DNA of 64,000 nucleotides from an uncultured Eubacteriales bacterium (GCA_905198155.1 CAJKBQ010000001.1:1-64000); one strand, 5' to 3'. Positions 34,661 to 43,573 are shown, numbered from the stretch's first letter. Translations and numbers: made by a program. The notes: generated from the letters alone by a model not told the origin.

Positions 34661-35446
34661 ATGAGTATGCAAATGAAAGTCGTAATCACCGAGTCTGACC
34701 CGAGCTTTGACGCCATGCTGGCGGAGGAACTGCAAAAGAGCGGCATCCAGCTGGCGCACGTCGAGCCGGACGGCATCCGCCTGCTGGACTACATGAACCG
34801 CGAGCAGCCGCACATCGTGATCCTGAACGCAGAGCTTCAGCACATGGATGCCATCGGCGTCATGCGGACGCAGCAGCGCACCGCGAACGCGCAGTCCACC
34901 GCGTTTTTCGTCGTGATGCAGCCGGACGACGCGCTCAATGCGCGCGACCTGTACGACGCCGGGGCCAGCTTCTGCTTCACCACCCCGGTGGAGCTGGAGC
35001 TGATGCGGACGAAGATTCAGCAGGTGCGCCGCCGTTTGGAATTCATGTCCGTCAACGGCAGCCCGGAAGCGCAGACGCGCCAGAAAGAGGACGAGTTAAA
35101 GATTCGCGTCACGGAGATTTTGCACCAAATCGGCGTTCCGGCGCACATCAAAGGCTATCACTACGTCCGCGCCGCTATCATCCTATCGGTGGAAAACGAC
35201 GAAATGATTAACGCGATCACCAAGCTGCTGTATCCGACGGTCGCCGAGCAGTACGAAACCACGCCGTCCCGCGTGGAGCGCGCCATCCGCCACGCAATCG
35301 AGGTCGCGTGGGATCGCGGCGATATCGACGTGCTGAACTCCTACTTCGGCTACACCATCAACAATGGCCGCGGCAAGCCGACCAACAGCGAATTTGTCGC
35401 AATGATATCGGACAAACTGCGGCTCGAACAGAAGCGCGCATCGTGA
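34661..35446 (+). CDS. spo0A: Spo0A homologue with degenerate receiver domain
   Basis: The sporulation master regulator, 261 residues. The C-terminal DNA-binding domain is highly conserved: ILHQIGVPAHIKGYHYVRAA, SRVERAIRHAIEVAW and KPTNSEFVAMISDKLRLE. The receiver is not. By alignment with B. subtilis Spo0A, the phosphorylated Asp56 is Asn56 (IVILNAEL), the acidic pair Asp10-Asp11 is Glu-Ser, the switch Thr is Met and the invariant Lys is Thr. The linker is shortened. The sequence is full length with no frameshift and has a GGAGG site, so it should be made but not phosphorylated normally. It follows spoIVB, as expected. Confidence 0.95.
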   Translation: MSMQMKVVITESDPSFDAMLAEELQKSGIQLAHVEPDGIRLLDYMNREQPHIVILNAELQHMDAIGVMRTQQRTANAQSTAFFVVMQPDDALNARDLYDAGASFCFTTPVELELMRTKIQQVRRRLEFMSVNGSPEAQTRQKEDELKIRVTEILHQIGVPAHIKGYHYVRAAIILSVENDEMINAITKLLYPTVAEQYETTPSRVERAIRHAIEVAWDRGDIDVLNSYFGYTINNGRGKPTNSEFVAMISDKLRLEQKRAS

Positions 35447-35503
35447 CCCGTCCGCGGAGAAAATGAAAAAGCAGCCCCATTGAAAAAGCACACGAAGGAA
35501 AGC

Positions 35504-35541
35504 AAAAATGGCGTGCCCTGTCCCGCAGGGCCGCCATTTTT
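35504..35541. terminator. Bidirectional terminator between spo0A and GH4
   Basis: AAAAATGGCG (35504-35513) pairs with CGCCATTTTT (35532-35541), with an inner CCCTG/CAGGG stem. It can serve the convergent genes on both strands. Confidence 0.85.
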
Positions 35542-35562
35542 GTTATGCTTTCAAACCATTCC

Positions 35563-36882
35563 TCAGTGATACTTCGGCAAATAATCCCCGTGCGCCTCGA
35601 TCAGATCATCCACCATTTTGACGATGGTGTCAATGTCCAGTTCCGCAGCGGTGTGCGGTTCCAGCATCGCGGCATTGTAAATCAGGTCGCGCTTGCGGGT
35701 GACGGCTGCTTCGATGGTAATCAGCTGCGGGTTGATGTTCGTCATGTTCATCGCAGCCAGCTGCACCGGCAGGCGGCCGACGCGGCACGGATGAATTCCG
35801 TCGCCGTCCACCAGGCACGGCACCTCCACGCACGCGTCCGCCGGCAGGTTTTCAATCAGGTTGCCCCGGTTAATCACGTTGCCGCCGATCTTGTACACGC
35901 CGGACGTCACAATCGTCTCCATAATCCGCGACGCGTACTCGCGCGAGCGGGTGTGCGTCAGCTCGGCGCTCTGGCTCAGCTCGGTGTACTCCTTTTTCCA
36001 GTCGGCAATCTGCTTGATGCAGCGGCGCGGATACTCGTCGAGCGGGATGTTGTACCGGTCGATCAGTTCCGGATACTTGCTCTTGATGAAGAACGGATTG
36101 TATTCCGCGTTGTGCTCGCTGGACTCGGTGCAGTAATACCCGAACCGGCGGATGTATTCAAACCGCACCATATCCGCGTGCTTCTCCGCCGCATTCTTCT
36201 CGGCAGCGCGGCGGCGGATTTCGGGGTACAGATCGTTGCCGTCCTTGTCGCGGATGTCCAGCAGCCAGCCCATGTGGTTGATCCCCGCGATCAGCTCTTT
36301 CAGCCCGTCCACTTTGTCGTCCATGCCCAGCTTTTTCAGCAGCGGTTCCGAGCAGTACTGGACGCTGTGGCACAGCCCGATGGTCTTAATCGGCGTGTAC
36401 CGCTGCATATACCCGGTCAGCATCGCCATCGGGTTGGTGTAGTTCATGAACAGCGCATCCGGGCACACCTCCGCCATGTCGCACGCGAAGTCCTCCAGCA
36501 CCGGAATGGTGCGCAGTGCGCGCATAATCCCGCCGATCCCCAGCGTGTCGCCGATCGTCTGGCGCAGGCCGTACTTTTTCGGCACCTCAAAGTCAATGAT
36601 CGTGCACGGGTCATACAGCCCCACCTGAATCGCGTTCACCACGAAATTCGCGCCGCGCAGCGCGTCCTTGCGGTTTTCCACGCCCAAAAACGTCGTGATT
36701 TTGCCGTGACCGCCCAGCGTGTGCTGCATTTTCTCCAAAATCGCCGCGCTTTCGTGCAGCCGTTCGCCGTCAATGTCATACAGCGCGAATTCGCTGTCCC
36801 GCAGCGCTTCCGAACACATACAGTCGCCCAGCACATTGCGGACGAATACGGTGCTGCCCGCGCCCATAAACGTAATTTTCAT
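35563..36882 (-). CDS. GH4-family glycosidase (alpha-galactosidase/alpha-glucosidase type)
   Basis: An NAD+ and Mn2+-dependent glycosidase of 439 residues, acting in the cytosol on disaccharides. GH4 signatures are present: the NAD site MKITFMGAGSTVFVRNV, DTLGIGGIMRALRTIP, MNYTNPMAMLT and the metal-binding Cys-His pair in GLCHSVQ with a later histidine in GINHMGW. CHSV-type members act on alpha-galactosides, alpha-glucosides or uronates; I cannot choose among them. The ATG at 36882 is 11 bases after GAAAGGA. It is monocistronic between spo0A and spoIVA, an unusual place for a sugar gene. Confidence 0.92.
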   Translation of the reverse strand: MKITFMGAGSTVFVRNVLGDCMCSEALRDSEFALYDIDGERLHESAAILEKMQHTLGGHGKITTFLGVENRKDALRGANFVVNAIQVGLYDPCTIIDFEVPKKYGLRQTIGDTLGIGGIMRALRTIPVLEDFACDMAEVCPDALFMNYTNPMAMLTGYMQRYTPIKTIGLCHSVQYCSEPLLKKLGMDDKVDGLKELIAGINHMGWLLDIRDKDGNDLYPEIRRRAAEKNAAEKHADMVRFEYIRRFGYYCTESSEHNAEYNPFFIKSKYPELIDRYNIPLDEYPRRCIKQIADWKKEYTELSQSAELTHTRSREYASRIMETIVTSGVYKIGGNVINRGNLIENLPADACVEVPCLVDGDGIHPCRVGRLPVQLAAMNMTNINPQLITIEAAVTRKRDLIYNAAMLEPHTAAELDIDTIVKMVDDLIEAHGDYLPKYH

Positions 36883-36932
36883 ACTTCCATCGATCCTTTC
36901 CACTGCGCCCAATGCGGGTCGCTTTTGTTTTC

Positions 36933-36961
36933 ATTATACGACGAATCCCGCAGAAAATCCA
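36933..36961 (-). promoter_or_regulatory. Possible promoter of the GH4 gene
   Basis: Minus-strand TGGATT (36956-36961), 17 bases, TATAAT (36933-36938). The weak -35 suggests an activator may be needed. Confidence 0.45.
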
Positions 36962-37010
36962 TTGTGCAATGTGCGGACTTTTTTTGTATTTATGTACGCC
37001 CATCCAAAAT

Positions 37011-37049
37011 CACGCCCGAATCCGATGCCTCGCTTCGGATTCGGGCGTG
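37011..37049 (-). terminator. Hairpin terminator of spoIVA
   Basis: A perfect 14-bp stem, CACGCCCGAATCCG (37011-37024) with its complement (37036-37049), lies 4 bases past the spoIVA stop. The T-tract after it is weak. Confidence 0.7.
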
Positions 37050-37053
37050 AATG

Positions 37054-38532
37054 TCACAGAATAATGCAGATCAGCGCGTTGCACCCGTCGTTGATGATTC
37101 GTTCCAGCGTCTCTTTCAGCCGCATCCGGGCGTCCTCCGGCATCCGGTACAGCTTGGTGCGCAGTCCCTCGTTCACCAGCTCGTTGAGCGATTTTCCGAA
37201 AATATTGGAGCGCCATATCTTTTTCGGATCCTCGTCAAACTCGGTCATCAAATACCGGATCAAATCCTCCGATTGTTTCTCGCTCCCCACAATCGGCGCG
37301 ACTTCGGTCGTGATGTCGGCGCGCATCATATGAATCGATGGGGCAGAGGCACGCAGCCGAACGCCGTACTTGCCGTTCTGGTGCGTGATTTCCGGTTCTT
37401 CCAGGCTCAGCTCGTCGATCGTCGGCATCACAATCCCATACCCGGTCTGCGTCACCTGCTCCATCGCGTCGCGGATGCGGTCATACGCCTGCTCCGCCGC
37501 CGACAACTGCACCAGCAGCGCAAACAGCTCGTTTTCGTCGTGCAGCGTGCGTCCGGTTTTCTCGGCCAGCACCTGATAAAACAGCGCATTTTTCAGCCGC
37601 AGCTGAATCCGCGCGCTTCCGTCGCCCAGCTGCATTTTCAGGATTCGCGCGTCGTCAGCGAATTCGGAATGCGCCAGCGTGCTTGCCAAATCGCGCACTT
37701 CGCGGATGTGTGCGACCTGCGCCGCCCCCTGCCGGATCGCCTGTACAATGGTCTGCCGCAGCGCGTGCGTTTTTTCCAGCGACGTCAGCCACTTGGGCAT
37801 TTCAAACCGGATTTCCCGCACCGGGAATTCAAACAGCACCTGCGACAGTACCCGCTGAATCATGTCCTCGGTCAGCTCCATGCAGTTGACCGGAATCACC
37901 GGTACGCCGTACTTCTGCGCCAATTCCGCCGCCAATGCCGTCGCCGCATCGTCCGTCGGCGCCACGCAGTTCAGCAGCACCACGAACGGCTTCTGAATTT
38001 CCTGCAATTCACGCACCACGCGTTCTTCGGCTTCCGCATATTCGGCGCGCGGAATGTCGGTGATGCTGCCGTCCGTCGTCACCACCACCCCGATGGTCGA
38101 ATGTTCGGTAATCACCTTCTGCGTCCCGATCTCCGCCGCCATATTGAACGGAATCGGTTCGTCGTACCACGGCGTTTTCACCATGCGTGGCATATTGTCC
38201 TCAATATACCCAATCGAGCTGGGCACGATGTACCCCACGCAGTCGATCATCCGGACGCGGAAATCGGCGCAGTCGTCCAAATGCACCGGCACCGCCTCTT
38301 CCGGGATAAACTTCGGCTCCGTCGTCATAATCGTGCGGCCCGCCGCCGACTGCGGCAGCTCGTCGGTTGCACGCTCGCGTCCGTACGGATCCGCCATATT
38401 GGGCAGCACCAGCGTATCCATAAACCGCTTGATGAATGTAGACTTGCCGGACCGCACCGGCCCTACGACCCCGATGTATATGTCGCCGCCCGTTCGGGTC
38501 GCGATGTCCTGATAAATACTGGTATTCGCCAT
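37054..38532 (-). CDS. spoIVA: Stage IV sporulation protein A (coat basement ATPase)
   Basis: A TRAFAC-type ATPase that polymerises on the forespore surface as the base of the spore coat. The 492 residues carry Walker A GVVGPVRSGKSTFIKRFMD, the switch region IDCVGYIVPSS and the conserved VVTTDGSITDIPR segment. The family's hydrophobic C-terminus ends CNALICIIL. Of two nearby ATGs, 38532 (MANTSIYQ) lies 7 bases after GGAGG, while the one at 38538 is almost on the site. A sigma-E-like promoter lies 39 bases upstream, fitting mother-cell expression. Confidence 0.97.
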   Translation of the reverse strand: MANTSIYQDIATRTGGDIYIGVVGPVRSGKSTFIKRFMDTLVLPNMADPYGRERATDELPQSAAGRTIMTTEPKFIPEEAVPVHLDDCADFRVRMIDCVGYIVPSSIGYIEDNMPRMVKTPWYDEPIPFNMAAEIGTQKVITEHSTIGVVVTTDGSITDIPRAEYAEAEERVVRELQEIQKPFVVLLNCVAPTDDAATALAAELAQKYGVPVIPVNCMELTEDMIQRVLSQVLFEFPVREIRFEMPKWLTSLEKTHALRQTIVQAIRQGAAQVAHIREVRDLASTLAHSEFADDARILKMQLGDGSARIQLRLKNALFYQVLAEKTGRTLHDENELFALLVQLSAAEQAYDRIRDAMEQVTQTGYGIVMPTIDELSLEEPEITHQNGKYGVRLRASAPSIHMMRADITTEVAPIVGSEKQSEDLIRYLMTEFDEDPKKIWRSNIFGKSLNELVNEGLRTKLYRMPEDARMRLKETLERIINDGCNALICIIL

Positions 38533-38570
38533 GTCCATTCCTCCGCTCCTGCAATTTGTTCGATGGTTCA

Positions 38571-38600
38571 AATATATGCAGGGCGGGGACAGCGTATCAC
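38571..38600 (-). promoter_or_regulatory. Sigma-E-like promoter of spoIVA
   Basis: Minus-strand GTGATACG (38593-38600), 14 bases, CATATATT (38571-38578), close to the sigma-E pattern GTCATATT-N14-CATACANT. The start would fall about 32 bases before the ATG. Confidence 0.5.
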
Positions 38601-38717
38601 TAAAATTTCCAATGCGTTTTATTTTACGTTCGCTCGCGCGGAATGGCACAAAAAAACGGCTGATCCGCCCGGATCCGCCGTTTTTATTCTTTATTCCACT
38701 GATTTCGTGCAGCCGCC

Positions 38718-39203
38718 TCAGAATATCTGCTTCCGGTACGGTTCCAGCACTTTTGCCAGCCCCAGTCCCAATACGCCGCACGACAGCACTTCCCCAATCC
38801 CGACCGTCAGCATCAGGTACGGGATACTGCCCGGCGTATCGTACGCCCAGCGCAGCACAAACGGGATGATGATCGTGTTGGCCGCAATGGGCGGCAGCGC
38901 CGCCAGCACGCGGTGTTTGCGGAGGAGATATGTGCCAACCGCGCCAATCAGCGTCGCCAGTGTCCCGAACAGAATGTCCCACGGCGCGCCGCCGGTGACT
39001 AAATTGGCCAGCAGACAGCCGATGGTGACGCCGGGGATGGCCGCAGGTGTGAAAATCGGGAGAATCGTCAGCGCTTCGGAAAACCGCAGCTGAATCGCGC
39101 CGGAACTCAATCCCATTGCGTTGGCCAGCAGCGTCAGCGCGACGTACAGCGCCGCGATCATCGCGCCGGTTGTTACCGACCGTGTAGTGGATTCTTTGGA
39201 CAT
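38718..39203 (-). CDS. queT: QueT-type queuosine-precursor transporter subunit
   Basis: A 161-residue membrane protein of the QueT family, the substrate-binding subunit of an ECF-type importer for queuosine precursors. Five to six hydrophobic segments span most of the length. The family signature GAIQLRFSEALTILPIFTPA is followed by GCLLANLVTGGAPWDILFGT. The ATG at 39203 lies 11 bases after AAAGGAG. A probable preQ1-I riboswitch overlaps that ribosome site, giving ligand-dependent translation control and supporting the substrate. The energy-coupling subunits are not in this window. Confidence 0.92.
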   Translation of the reverse strand: MSKESTTRSVTTGAMIAALYVALTLLANAMGLSSGAIQLRFSEALTILPIFTPAAIPGVTIGCLLANLVTGGAPWDILFGTLATLIGAVGTYLLRKHRVLAALPPIAANTIIIPFVLRWAYDTPGSIPYLMLTVGIGEVLSCGVLGLGLAKVLEPYRKQIF

Positions 39204-39218
39204 AGAAAATACAGCTCC

Positions 39219-39257
39219 TTTAGTTTTGATTTTAGTGAGGAAGGTTTCGAACTCACT
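39219..39257 (-). promoter_or_regulatory. Probable preQ1-I riboswitch controlling queT
   Basis: Minus strand: stem GTGAG/CTCAC (39252-39256 with 39235-39239) around a 12-base loop starting TTCGAAACC, then an A-rich tail ending AAAACTAA that runs straight into the AAAGGAG ribosome site. The stem size, 12-base loop and AACTAA tail match the class I preQ1 aptamer, and the gene is a queuosine-precursor transporter. Confidence 0.65.
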
Positions 39258-39302
39258 TTGTATTTCAAAAACGCCGGATACCCGGCGGATTTGACGCATC
39301 AA

Positions 39303-40433
39303 TCATTCCGGCAGCTCATACGCGACCAGCAGATCGACCATGCGTCCGTAGCTTTGAACGCCGTCCGTCTGATCGTTGGCTTTCAGGTAGCCGTCGTTGA
39401 TTTTGTCGGAAATATCGGCGATCGGCGTGGCAAACTGCTGCCAATATGCGTTGTTGGCGCGGAAATCCTGCAGCACCACGCCGGGCAGCGACTGCATCAG
39501 CTTGCTGTATGCCGCGCCGTCCGCCCCGGCCAGCGCGTTGCTCGCGTACAAAAACGCCAGCATCGTGCCGCTGTACCGGAAATCCGGCGCGTCGGACGCT
39601 TCGCACGCCAGATACGCGATGAAATTGGCCTCGTCCTCGCGCATGAACCCGCGCAAATGCGACAGCTCATGGCACACCGTCAGCGGAATATTGTACGACG
39701 GAATCAGCCGGTTGTAATTGGCTTCGATCGTGAACGGGGAATAAATTCCGGTAATGTTGTTGTACGACATCACAATAGAACACTGTACCGGCTTGGGCTG
39801 CGGGTAATACCCCGCCAGCGCCGGATAGGTTTTGCCCAGCGTGTGCATCGCGTCAACGGCGGTTTCGCGCACGTCGCTCGTCAGCGTGCTGCATCCGCCG
39901 TCGCCAATGGTCACGCTGGCAGAATATGTAACCAAACGGTCCCGCAGCAGTGCGCACAGCTGGACCAAATCGTCCCGGCTGACGCCGCGCACGGAAATGC
40001 CGCTCAGCTCCGAAAATGGCTTACGGTGGTAATTGATCCCACCGTTGACCGTAAACAGCAGCAGCGCTGTCATCGCAATCGCCGTCACGCGGCGCAGTGC
40101 ATCCACCAGCTTTTTTCGGCGACTGCTGCGTCGGCGAACCAGGTGGATAATCAGCAGCACCAGCCCGATCAGCCCGTAGCCAATCAATGCGGCGATCAAA
40201 CACTCGAAAATGGAGAATGGTGCGGCGCTGCTGATGCGGCCCAGCGCGGACACCCAAACCGGGTAAACTGTCGTCGCGTGCCACTCGGCAAAGGCCGGGG
40301 AGACGCGCGCCGCGACGGTCAGCCCGACACTGAGCAGCAGCGCGGCGAGCGCATAAATCCAAACACCTTTGCGGCGGATGCGCGGCGGCCGGCGGTATTT
40401 TTCTTTCGGAACGGCATACAGCGGGACAGGCAA
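39303..40433 (-). CDS. DUF3810 membrane protein with HExxH-like motif
   Basis: A 376-residue membrane protein of the DUF3810 family. Three hydrophobic segments lie in the first 130 residues (about 25-45, 70-90 and 110-130), followed by a soluble domain. That domain contains CHELSHLRGFMREDEANFIA, a zincin-like metal motif with a downstream Glu, so it may be a membrane-attached metallopeptidase. The start is TTG at 40433, 8 bases after AAGGAGG and 16 bases beyond the flippase stop, so it is likely cotranscribed with the flippase. Function is unknown. Confidence 0.85.
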   Translation of the reverse strand: MPVPLYAVPKEKYRRPPRIRRKGVWIYALAALLLSVGLTVAARVSPAFAEWHATTVYPVWVSALGRISSAAPFSIFECLIAALIGYGLIGLVLLIIHLVRRRSSRRKKLVDALRRVTAIAMTALLLFTVNGGINYHRKPFSELSGISVRGVSRDDLVQLCALLRDRLVTYSASVTIGDGGCSTLTSDVRETAVDAMHTLGKTYPALAGYYPQPKPVQCSIVMSYNNITGIYSPFTIEANYNRLIPSYNIPLTVCHELSHLRGFMREDEANFIAYLACEASDAPDFRYSGTMLAFLYASNALAGADGAAYSKLMQSLPGVVLQDFRANNAYWQQFATPIADISDKINDGYLKANDQTDGVQSYGRMVDLLVAYELPE

Positions 40434-40449
40434 AACGGACGCCTCCTTC

Positions 40450-41928
40450 TCAGTCTGCTTTTTTGGGCGCTTTGTGTGCGGCCAAAAAAGTGCGGAAAAT
40501 CGAAAAAATGGAATACGCATTCAGGAGCAGCAGCAGCGCAAACAACATCGCGTTCCACGCCATCCAGTGCGGCACCTGCAAGTTGGTCAGCGCAACCTGC
40601 GCGGCAACCAGCAGGATATTCAGCCCCATCCGCGCGCGGTTGATGTGAATCGAGATCATCTGCTTTGTCGTAACCAGTCGCAGGACGAACACCACCACAT
40701 AGCTGGCCAGCGTGGCCAGCGCCGCGCCGAATGCGCCCATCACCGGATTGACTGCGCCGAACGCGCGGATCAGAATCAGGTTCAGCACCACGTTGGTAAT
40801 CGCACCGGCCATCACCGTGACCAGCGAAATGACGCTTTTGCGCTCGACCATATAAATGGAATTGAGGAAACTGCAAAAGCAGTTGAACACCATCGCGAGC
40901 AGCAGCACGGGGATATACGTCCACGCTTCGTAGTACGTGCCGGCCACCAGCACGCGTGTAAATATCTGGCAAGTCATCGTCAGGAACGACGCCGCGCAGA
41001 ACAGCAGCGACGTGTACGCGTTGAACACCTTGGAGAAAAACCGGTTGCGCGTAGGCGAATCCTTTTCCGAAATGGCGGACAGCTGCCACGCTTCCGAGAA
41101 AATGGTGGACAAAAGATTGATTAAATTTGGGATTTTGGACGACGCCGCGTACAATCCGGCGACTTCGCTGCCGACCATATACGTGACCATATAGCGATCC
41201 GACACATTGGTAATCCACCAGAACAGCGTCGTCGGAATCAGCGGGATCGAATACCGCAGCATCGACTTCGCAATCGATTTGCTGTACGCGTCTATTTTCA
41301 CGAATCGGTGCAGTTTTGCAGCAAAAAACAGGAAAATGGCCGAAACTGCGTCCGCCGCGATCACCGCCAGCGTGTATCCGACGGCGCCCCAGTGAAAGAC
41401 AAACAGGTTCACCAGCGTGAACACGATGGACAGCGCCGTGTTCTGAATCCCGTCATAGGCGAAAAGTTTGAGGCGGTTCAGCGTGCGGATAAAGCAACCG
41501 AACAGCGAATGCAGCACGGATGCCAGCACATACAGGTAAATCAGCCCGGTGTATTGGGCGGGGAGCTTCAACAGCACCATCCCGCGGCTCAACAGCGGCC
41601 ACAATAGCAGCATTCCGCCGAATCCGAAGCCAATTACGACCAAAGATACAGTAAATACGGTCGTTTTGGTGTAGGCTTTGTCCAGCCCGTAGCGCAGGAC
41701 GGCGCTGGTGATGCTCAAGCAGACCAGCGGGAACAGCAGATTGGCCGTTTGCGCGATGAGGTCGGCGGTGTTGTATTCGTTGGCGGACAGCTCGCCGGTG
41801 ACGATCGGCAGCATGAAATACGTCAGCAATTTTGACCCGAATGTGCCGATGGCGAAAATTACCGTGTCAGACATCAGCTTTTTATATCGATTTGAACTTC
41901 CCGTGATCCCCACACCTTTCTGACGCAA
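40450..41928 (-). CDS. Lipid-linked polysaccharide flippase-like protein (MOP superfamily)
   Basis: A 12-14 helix membrane protein of about 490 residues in the MOP superfamily, related to Wzx and SpoVB/MurJ-type flippases that move lipid-linked sugars outward. The N-terminal region RYKKLMSDTVIFAIGTFGSKL and SDRYMVTYMVGSEVAGLYAA are family-like. The start is uncertain: TTG at 41928 has no ribosome site, GTG at 41913 lies too close to AGAAAGG, and the conserved part starts near 41889. It precedes the DUF3810 gene in the same direction. The polysaccharide carried is unknown. Confidence 0.88.
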   Translation of the reverse strand: MRQKGVGITGSSNRYKKLMSDTVIFAIGTFGSKLLTYFMLPIVTGELSANEYNTADLIAQTANLLFPLVCLSITSAVLRYGLDKAYTKTTVFTVSLVVIGFGFGGMLLLWPLLSRGMVLLKLPAQYTGLIYLYVLASVLHSLFGCFIRTLNRLKLFAYDGIQNTALSIVFTLVNLFVFHWGAVGYTLAVIAADAVSAIFLFFAAKLHRFVKIDAYSKSIAKSMLRYSIPLIPTTLFWWITNVSDRYMVTYMVGSEVAGLYAASSKIPNLINLLSTIFSEAWQLSAISEKDSPTRNRFFSKVFNAYTSLLFCAASFLTMTCQIFTRVLVAGTYYEAWTYIPVLLLAMVFNCFCSFLNSIYMVERKSVISLVTVMAGAITNVVLNLILIRAFGAVNPVMGAFGAALATLASYVVVFVLRLVTTKQMISIHINRARMGLNILLVAAQVALTNLQVPHWMAWNAMLFALLLLLNAYSIFSIFRTFLAAHKAPKKAD

Positions 41929-42041
41929 AACAGATCATTTTGGCTGTAAATGCGTGCAAAACCATGCATTTTCAATCATTTTTTATTTTACACGTTTTTT
42001 ACGCGTTTGTACAGCGTTTTGACGGAAAAAATCCGTTTTTG

Positions 42042-42079
42042 CAAAAAAACAAAACCCGATCTGGTTGGGCCAAATCGGG
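42042..42079 (-). terminator. Terminator of the flavin reductase-like gene
   Basis: Minus-strand stem CCCGAT...ATCGGG (42055-42060 with 42074-42079) with internal TGG/CCA pairs, followed by a T-rich tract. Confidence 0.75.
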
Positions 42080-42095
42080 CGGCAGCAGATTCCGG

Positions 42096-42605
42096 TCAGG
42101 ATTGCGCACGATATATCCCAATAATTTCTCCGATGTACATATCGTGGTAATCATGGTTCGGGTAATTTTTGGTATCGCATTCCCGGTCGATAAAGCCCGC
42201 CGGGTCAATCCGCTGAACGTACAGCTTGCGGCACACGATGGTCAGCTCGGACTGTTCAAACAGGATGGTATTGTGGTCAAAGATGGGGCGCAGGCCGGTT
42301 TCGGCGGCTTTGTCTACCTCGCGGCCGGACTTTTTCCCGCAGTATTCCATAATGCGGTGGTCGGCTTCCGGCAGGAAGCTGATGGAAAAAGTGTCGCACA
42401 TATCCATAAAGAAGTGCGTGTGCCGCTGCGGGCGGACGTACACCGTGGCCACATGCTTGCCCCACAATTCGCCAAATTGCCCCCAACTGACCGTCATGGT
42501 GTCCCAATATTTTTGGGTTCCGGCACTGAGCAGCGCCCACCGGTTGCGGAGCAGGTCAAACGGCGAAAAGAAAAAATCGTTCGCGTCACAGGATGCCCAA
42601 TTCAT
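42096..42605 (-). CDS. Flavin reductase-like FMN-binding protein
   Basis: A 169-residue split-barrel flavin protein. The FMN-binding pattern is seen in KYWDTMTVSWGQFGELWGKH, followed by ATVYVRPQRHTHFFMD and FSISFLPEADHRIMEYCGKKSG. Members reduce FMN or protect flavin-dependent partners; the actual partner is not evident here. The ATG at 42605 is chosen because GGAGG lies 9 bases upstream; the nearer ATG is followed directly by a stop. It is a single-gene unit divergent from lepB. Confidence 0.9.
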   Translation of the reverse strand: MNWASCDANDFFFSPFDLLRNRWALLSAGTQKYWDTMTVSWGQFGELWGKHVATVYVRPQRHTHFFMDMCDTFSISFLPEADHRIMEYCGKKSGREVDKAAETGLRPIFDHNTILFEQSELTIVCRKLYVQRIDPAGFIDRECDTKNYPNHDYHDMYIGEIIGIYRAQS

Positions 42606-42720
42606 AATTACATTCCTCCGTTTCAATGATTTGGTGGATTACTTTTATTTTATCACAAATGAGCGAAAAAAAGAATAGATAATTTGAAAATAAAAAAATA
42701 TAAATTTTTTTGGCAGGGTA

Positions 42721-42749
42721 TTGCAAGATCACCGAAAAACGTGTACAAT
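42721..42749 (+). promoter_or_regulatory. Predicted promoter of lepB
   Basis: TTGCAA (42721-42726), 17 bases, TACAAT (42744-42749). The leader to the ATG at 42826 contains a small AGACC/GGTCT hairpin. Confidence 0.65.
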
Positions 42750-42825
42750 ATAGAAAGAAGAATTTAGGCAGACCGCTGGTCTGATTGACGATAACGACCG
42801 ATTGACGCAGAAAGGATGGCCAAAA

Positions 42826-43452
42826 ATGACTCAGGATGCACGCCACTATGCAGACGATACCGCAGCGCCTGCGCCGCTGCCCGCAGATTCGGACGGTGCG
42901 CGGCCGGAAAAAGCGCCCGGGCTGCTCAGACGGTTTTGGTCTTTTTTTTCGCCGACCATCATCGCGTGCGGGGCGATTTTGCTGATTAACCAGGTGTTTT
43001 TGTTTTACGCGGTGGTGCCGACGGGGTCGATGAAAAACCTGATTATGGAAGGATCGTATATTTTAGCCAATCGGCTGGCGTATGCGCAGTCGGAGGTGCA
43101 GCACGGCGACGTGATCGTGTTTTCGCACGAAGGAAGCGACATGCGGATGAAATACCTGGTGAAACGGGTGATCGGCATTGCGGGCGACACGATTGAGCTG
43201 CGCGACGGCGACGTGTACCGCAACGGCGAAAAGCTGGACGAGTCGGCGTATGTGCTGGGGCGCACATTTCCGCGCAACAGCCAAACGACGTTCACCGTGC
43301 CGGACGGGTGCGTGCTGGTGTTCGGCGACAACCGCGAAGGCTCGGCCGACGCGCGCGGGTGGGCGGATCCGTATGTTCCGGTGAAAACGATCAAGGGCAA
43401 GGTGTTCTGCACGTTTTCGATCCGGCATTGGTACATCCGCAAAGTCGCGTGA
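42826..43452 (+). CDS. lepB: Signal peptidase I
   Basis: A membrane serine protease that removes signal peptides from exported proteins. The 208 residues have a charged, proline-rich cytosolic N-terminus, one transmembrane segment (about 40-62), the catalytic serine in VPTGSMKNL, the catalytic lysine in YLVKRVIGIAGD and box E GDNREGSADARGW. The start is ATG 42826, after AAAGGATGG; a TTG 24 bases upstream precedes that site. Its 3' end lies only about 25 bases from the point where cotJC on the other strand is broken. Confidence 0.95.
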   Translation: MTQDARHYADDTAAPAPLPADSDGARPEKAPGLLRRFWSFFSPTIIACGAILLINQVFLFYAVVPTGSMKNLIMEGSYILANRLAYAQSEVQHGDVIVFSHEGSDMRMKYLVKRVIGIAGDTIELRDGDVYRNGEKLDESAYVLGRTFPRNSQTTFTVPDGCVLVFGDNREGSADARGWADPYVPVKTIKGKVFCTFSIRHWYIRKVA

Positions 43453-43477
43453 CGCGGACAAATCGTTTGCTGCGATT

Positions 43478-43573
43478 CGGCCCGCCGTACTGCGTGATGA
43501 TCGCTTTGGCCAGTTTGGGGTTCGGGTTCTTGATGTGAACGGGATATTGCAGTTTTTTCTCGTATACAAACAC
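43478..43573 (-). pseudogene. cotJC: cotJC remnant (first ~32 codons only)
   Basis: CotJC is a manganese-catalase-like spore coat protein of about 190 residues. Here only its N-terminus remains: VFVYEKKLQYPVHIKNPNPK and a run ending ITQYGGPN, closely matching CotJC. After this, homology stops and the frame runs into the antisense strand of lepB, ending at 43391. The AAAGGAGG site and GTG start are intact and lie 19 bases after the cotJB stop. The rest of the gene is missing, consistent with a deletion between this point and the lepB stop at 43452. Confidence 0.85.
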
